Part shown: in pieces, positions 61,625 through 64,000 of the stretch
Layout of the letters: each line of letters starts with the position of its first letter
Position numbering within the stretch: position 1 is the stretch's first letter
Origin: Actinomycetes bacterium
GTDB lineage: Bacteria > Actinomycetota > Acidimicrobiia > Spongiisociales > JAHEDJ01
DNA length: 64,000 nt
NCBI GenBank assembly: GCA_024641245.1
Contig: JAHEDK010000007.1
Span: forward strand, 1 to 64,000
Direction of reading: 5' to 3'
The notes under the pieces: model-generated
Seen by the model: the letters and a program-made list of their open reading frames with translations, nothing else
What the model was told of the DNA's origin: nothing
The model's database searches: none
Program-made: the position numbers and the translations under genes

Positions 61625-61799
61625 CAACGGTCTTCTGTATTTCGTGTGGCTCGTTTGAGCACTTCCGCTGCCACTCCGCTGCCAAGGGCTTCTCGCCGGT
61701 GATAGACCTGACCCGCTGACAAGCGGGCAGTGACTTGTTCCTCTGGTGGCATGGCGCATCCTCTGGCCTACTTGTTGATGAAGGGACTGGAGGTGCGGC

Positions 61800-62219
61800 A
61801 TGCGACGCATTTGTTTTCTGTTTCCATTGCTACTCGTACTTGGTGCATGTGGAAGCAACGGCGGTGGATCTGGCGAGTCCGTCGGGGATCTTGTGATGGA
61901 GGCATGGTCCGGTGGCGATACAGCGGCCATCGAGCGGATCTACGACACCGATGTGGTGATGGTGCTCGACGGCGACACGGTTGCTGAAAACCGCCAACAG
62001 ATTACCGAAATCGTCGAAGGTGCAATCGGTATTGGCAACACGTATCAGCAGATCGGTTCGGTGGCCGAGTACACCGATTCCAACGGCGACCTGTTCATCG
62101 CGACTCTCGTGGAGGTCGTTGGCCCGGGCCACCCGACGGGGGATCCCATTGTTGGTTTCTATCGGGTCAGGGATGGCAAGGTCATCCGGCACGTGTTCAT
62201 GGATGCCGCGGTCTACTGA
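61800..62219 (+). CDS. lipoprotein with a SnoaL-like fold
   Basis: 139 residues. The signal and lipobox are ICFLFPLLLVLGACGS. The mature domain has the alpha+beta pattern of SnoaL/DUF4440 proteins: VMEAWSGGDTAAIERIYDTDVVMVLDGD at the start and GFYRVRDGKVIRHVFMDAAVY at the end. These folds bind small molecules or act as minor enzymes. No catalytic pair can be assigned, so the function is open. It ends 8 bp before the acetyltransferase gene, which suggests cotranscription. Confidence 0.7.
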   Translation: MRRICFLFPLLLVLGACGSNGGGSGESVGDLVMEAWSGGDTAAIERIYDTDVVMVLDGDTVAENRQQITEIVEGAIGIGNTYQQIGSVAEYTDSNGDLFIATLVEVVGPGHPTGDPIVGFYRVRDGKVIRHVFMDAAVY

Positions 62220-62227
62220 CCTCGATT

Positions 62228-62728
62228 GTGAATACGATGGATGTCATGGCCGATGCTGTTGAGCTACGTTCGATCACATCTGACGATTTCACCGCCGTCA
62301 TCGGCTTGGCTCGGGCGCTACCCGAGTGGTTCAACCAGGAAGGAATCCGACAGATCACGGTCGACGTTGAACGTCAGCCGGGCGCCGTCGCTGTGGCGAA
62401 CGGTGATGTGATTGGGTTCATCACCTGGACCTTCGACGGGCAGAGTTCCGGTGAGATCGGGTGGATTGCCGTCGATGCCGGCCGTCACCGTGGGGGCATA
62501 GGTAGGCGGATGCTCTCGTTGGCAGAGGATCGGCTTCGGGATTCCGGGGTGATTGATTTGTTCGTTGAAACGCTCGGTGACTCCGTCGACTACGAACCGT
62601 ACGAGCGGACTCGTTCCTTCTACCGGGCGGTCGGGTTTCGAGACTTCAAGAGAGCGAAGACCGACAACCCCGGGATGCCGGAATCTCTGACTCTCCACAA
62701 GACACTGGCACCGTCCGAGCCGGCGTAG
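62228..62728 (+). CDS. GNAT-family N-acetyltransferase
   Basis: 166 residues from GTG 62228; ATG 62237 or 62246 are alternative starts. The acetyl-CoA loop is IAVDAGRHRGGIGRRMLSLAEDRL, with R-x-x-G-I-G as RGGIGR. The closing segment is YERTRSFYRAVGFRDFKR, where the Tyr is the usual general acid. This variant with FVETLGDSVDYEPYERTR is common among uncharacterised actinobacterial GNATs. The substrate is unknown. Confidence 0.8.
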   Translation: MNTMDVMADAVELRSITSDDFTAVIGLARALPEWFNQEGIRQITVDVERQPGAVAVANGDVIGFITWTFDGQSSGEIGWIAVDAGRHRGGIGRRMLSLAEDRLRDSGVIDLFVETLGDSVDYEPYERTRSFYRAVGFRDFKRAKTDNPGMPESLTLHKTLAPSEPA

Positions 62729-62790
62729 GGCCCACGTCCGGATTGCGCACGAACAAGCCACCCGCAGCACAGGGGGAAGGGGGCATACCT

Positions 62791-62868
62791 ATTACCCATG
62801 AGCCATTACTTTTTACCTATTGCCTGATTCCCCAGTACTCAACACTCAGTACTCAGCCAGTACTCCCA
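62791..62868. repeat. low-complexity spacer of ATTACC and CAGTACTC words
   Basis: This stretch before aceK repeats CATTAC/ATTACC words and then CAGTACTC three times with small changes. It is less G+C-rich than the genes on either side. It may hold the aceK promoter, but no clear -35/-10 pair stands out. Compare the spacers near 18.05 and 52.67 kb. Confidence 0.45.
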
Positions 62869-62914
62869 GGCTCTTTTTCGCTCCGGCCGTCTGCTGCGGC
62901 GAGAATGAGCCCGG

Positions 62915-64000
62915 ATGACCACTCGCAAGGCGGAAACGGCAGCCTCGATCGTTCACGGAGCGTTCCAGTCATACGTCGACCAGTTCCGGGCCATAACCCG
63001 CCGGGCTCAAACGCGGTTTGAGCGGCGTGATTGGCAAGGCGTTCAGCAAGACGCGTTAGAGCGATTGTCGCTGTACCGAAGCGTGCTCGATCCACTCGTC
63101 ATACAGGTTCGGGGACTCCTCAGCGATCACCTGTCCGACAAGGCCATGTGGGCCGAGATGCGCGCGACGTATTCGACGCTGATCGCCGGCAGGGACGACT
63201 TCGACATCGCAGAGACCTTCTTCAACTCGGTCACCCGGCGCATCTTCGACACGGTCGGCGTCGATCCGACGATCGAGTTTGTCGACACCGACTTCGTCAC
63301 CGCCCCGACCAGGACCCGGCGTCCGGTCTATCGAACGTACCAACGGTCGTCGGATACCTCCGTCCTGATCGCTGAGATCCTGTCGGGTTTCGCTCTTTCG
63401 GTCGGATACGAGGATCTCGCTCGCGATGCCAGGCTCGTCGCCGAACGTGTCGAGCAACGACTCCTCGAACTCGGCGCACTCTCGATCGTCGAGTTGGCCG
63501 AAGTGGTCGAGTCGATGTTCTTCCGCGGCAAGGGCGCCTACATCGTGGGGCGTCTATTCAGCGGTTCCCACGACCTTCCGCTCGTGATCGCTCTCCACAA
63601 TGAGGACTCCGGGGTGCGGGTCGATGCCGTCCTGACCCGGCCGGCGGACCTTCGCGTCCTCTTCAGCTTCACGCGGTCCTACTTCCATGTTGATACCGAG
63701 CGCCCCTACGACCTGGTTCGCTTCCTTCGGAGCTTGATGCCGGGCAAACGTCCTGCGGAGCTCTATATCGCAACCGGCTACAACAAGCACGGTAAGACGG
63801 AGCTGTATCGGGATTTGCTGCACCATCTGGAGCGCTCTGCCAGCAAGTTCGTGGCCGCTAGAGGCAAGAAGGGCCTGGTGATGATCGTATTCACGATGCC
63901 GGGTCACGACCTGGTCTTCAAAGTGATTCGCGACCGGTTTCCCCCGCAGAAGCGGACAACGCGTCGCCAGATCATGGATCGATACAGGCTGGTCTTTCAT
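62915..64000 (+). CDS. aceK: isocitrate dehydrogenase kinase/phosphatase, N-terminal 362 codons
   Basis: Not in the ORF track, because it runs off the right edge without a stop. From ATG 62915 the frame is open for 362 codons, and an in-frame TGA three codons upstream fixes the start region. It aligns along its whole length with E. coli AceK as I recall it: QTRFERRDWQGVQQDALERL, FDIAETFFNSVTRRIFDT, ELYIATGYNKHGKTELYRDL and KKGLVMIVFTMPGHDLVFKV. The last stretch is the nucleotide-binding core, with the Lys in VFKVIRDRFPPQK. The catalytic loop lies beyond the window. AceK phosphorylates isocitrate dehydrogenase to divert carbon to the glyoxylate bypass. It is best known from proteobacteria, so finding it here is unusual. 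Confidence 0.92.
   Translation, partial: MTTRKAETAASIVHGAFQSYVDQFRAITRRAQTRFERRDWQGVQQDALERLSLYRSVLDPLVIQVRGLLSDHLSDKAMWAEMRATYSTLIAGRDDFDIAETFFNSVTRRIFDTVGVDPTIEFVDTDFVTAPTRTRRPVYRTYQRSSDTSVLIAEILSGFALSVGYEDLARDARLVAERVEQRLLELGALSIVELAEVVESMFFRGKGAYIVGRLFSGSHDLPLVIALHNEDSGVRVDAVLTRPADLRVLFSFTRSYFHVDTERPYDLVRFLRSLMPGKRPAELYIATGYNKHGKTELYRDLLHHLERSASKFVAARGKKGLVMIVFTMPGHDLVFKVIRDRFPPQKRTTRRQIMDRYRLVFH

Noticed and set aside
61415-61702. 95-residue ORF over tRNA-Leu
   Set aside because: The frame reads through a complete tRNA gene and has no coding features.

Overview
The window is high-G+C bacterial DNA, dense with genes on both strands. The best guess for the host is an actinobacterium, possibly an Acidimicrobiia-type lineage. 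Three things point there. One is the block PPIase lipoprotein - mazG - eno - ftsB/divIC - DUF501 at 56-60.7 kb. The second is the style of the SLH repeats. The third is frequent GTG starts and 4-bp gene overlaps. The genus cannot be read from the sequence, and no rRNA, IS element, phage gene or CRISPR array is visible.

Layout. 0-4.1 kb: the 3' end of a surface protein gene that begins in a 9-bp tandem repeat, then pgsA (probably starting at ATT), an epimerase, a thioesterase relic and a TipA-like regulator. 4.2-11.4 kb: a CNNM/CorC protein, a heterodimeric ABC exporter, a histidine kinase and a DinB protein. 11.5-18 kb: mfd, an EamA transporter, an acetyltransferase and a DUF4173 protein. 18-24.6 kb: two different carbamoyltransferases divergent around a GntR regulator, then carbamate kinase and two fold-type II PLP enzymes. 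24.7-28.4 kb: a sugar-type ABC importer without an ATPase. 28.5-34.7 kb: a small membrane protein, a DUF885 protein, a response regulator/HEAT/glycosyltransferase operon and an SLH-L,D-transpeptidase. 34.8-49.2 kb: a selenium-dependent molybdenum hydroxylase (SDMH) cluster (ygfK, ssnA, ygfM, xdhD, xdhC, yqeB, yqeC), an ACR3 pump and a second fused xanthine dehydrogenase. 49.4-54.3 kb: a nucleoside/purine-type ABC importer. 54.3-56 kb: a lipoprotein gene among gene remnants. 56-64 kb: the housekeeping block, a tRNA-Leu(UAA), small genes, and at the edge the first 362 codons of aceK, which the ORF track misses.

The most coherent story is purine catabolism. Purines would enter by the BMP-type ABC importer and be oxidised by the two molybdenum hydroxylases, whose cofactor is matured by XdhC, YqeB and YqeC. 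YgfK, YgfM and SsnA would process the purine ring. The resulting ureides would lose carbamoyl groups to phosphate through the two carbamoyltransferases. Carbamate kinase would then make ATP, and the two PLP enzymes would deaminate the C3 skeleton. The parts list resembles the E. coli ygeW-yqeA-yqeB-yqeC-ygfK-ssnA-ygfM-xdhD region. It differs in having two carbamoyltransferases, a PLP pair where ygeX would be, and no hyuA or ygeY in view. This catabolic region lies between mfd and mazG-eno, which are neighbours in actinobacteria such as mycobacteria. It may therefore have been inserted there.
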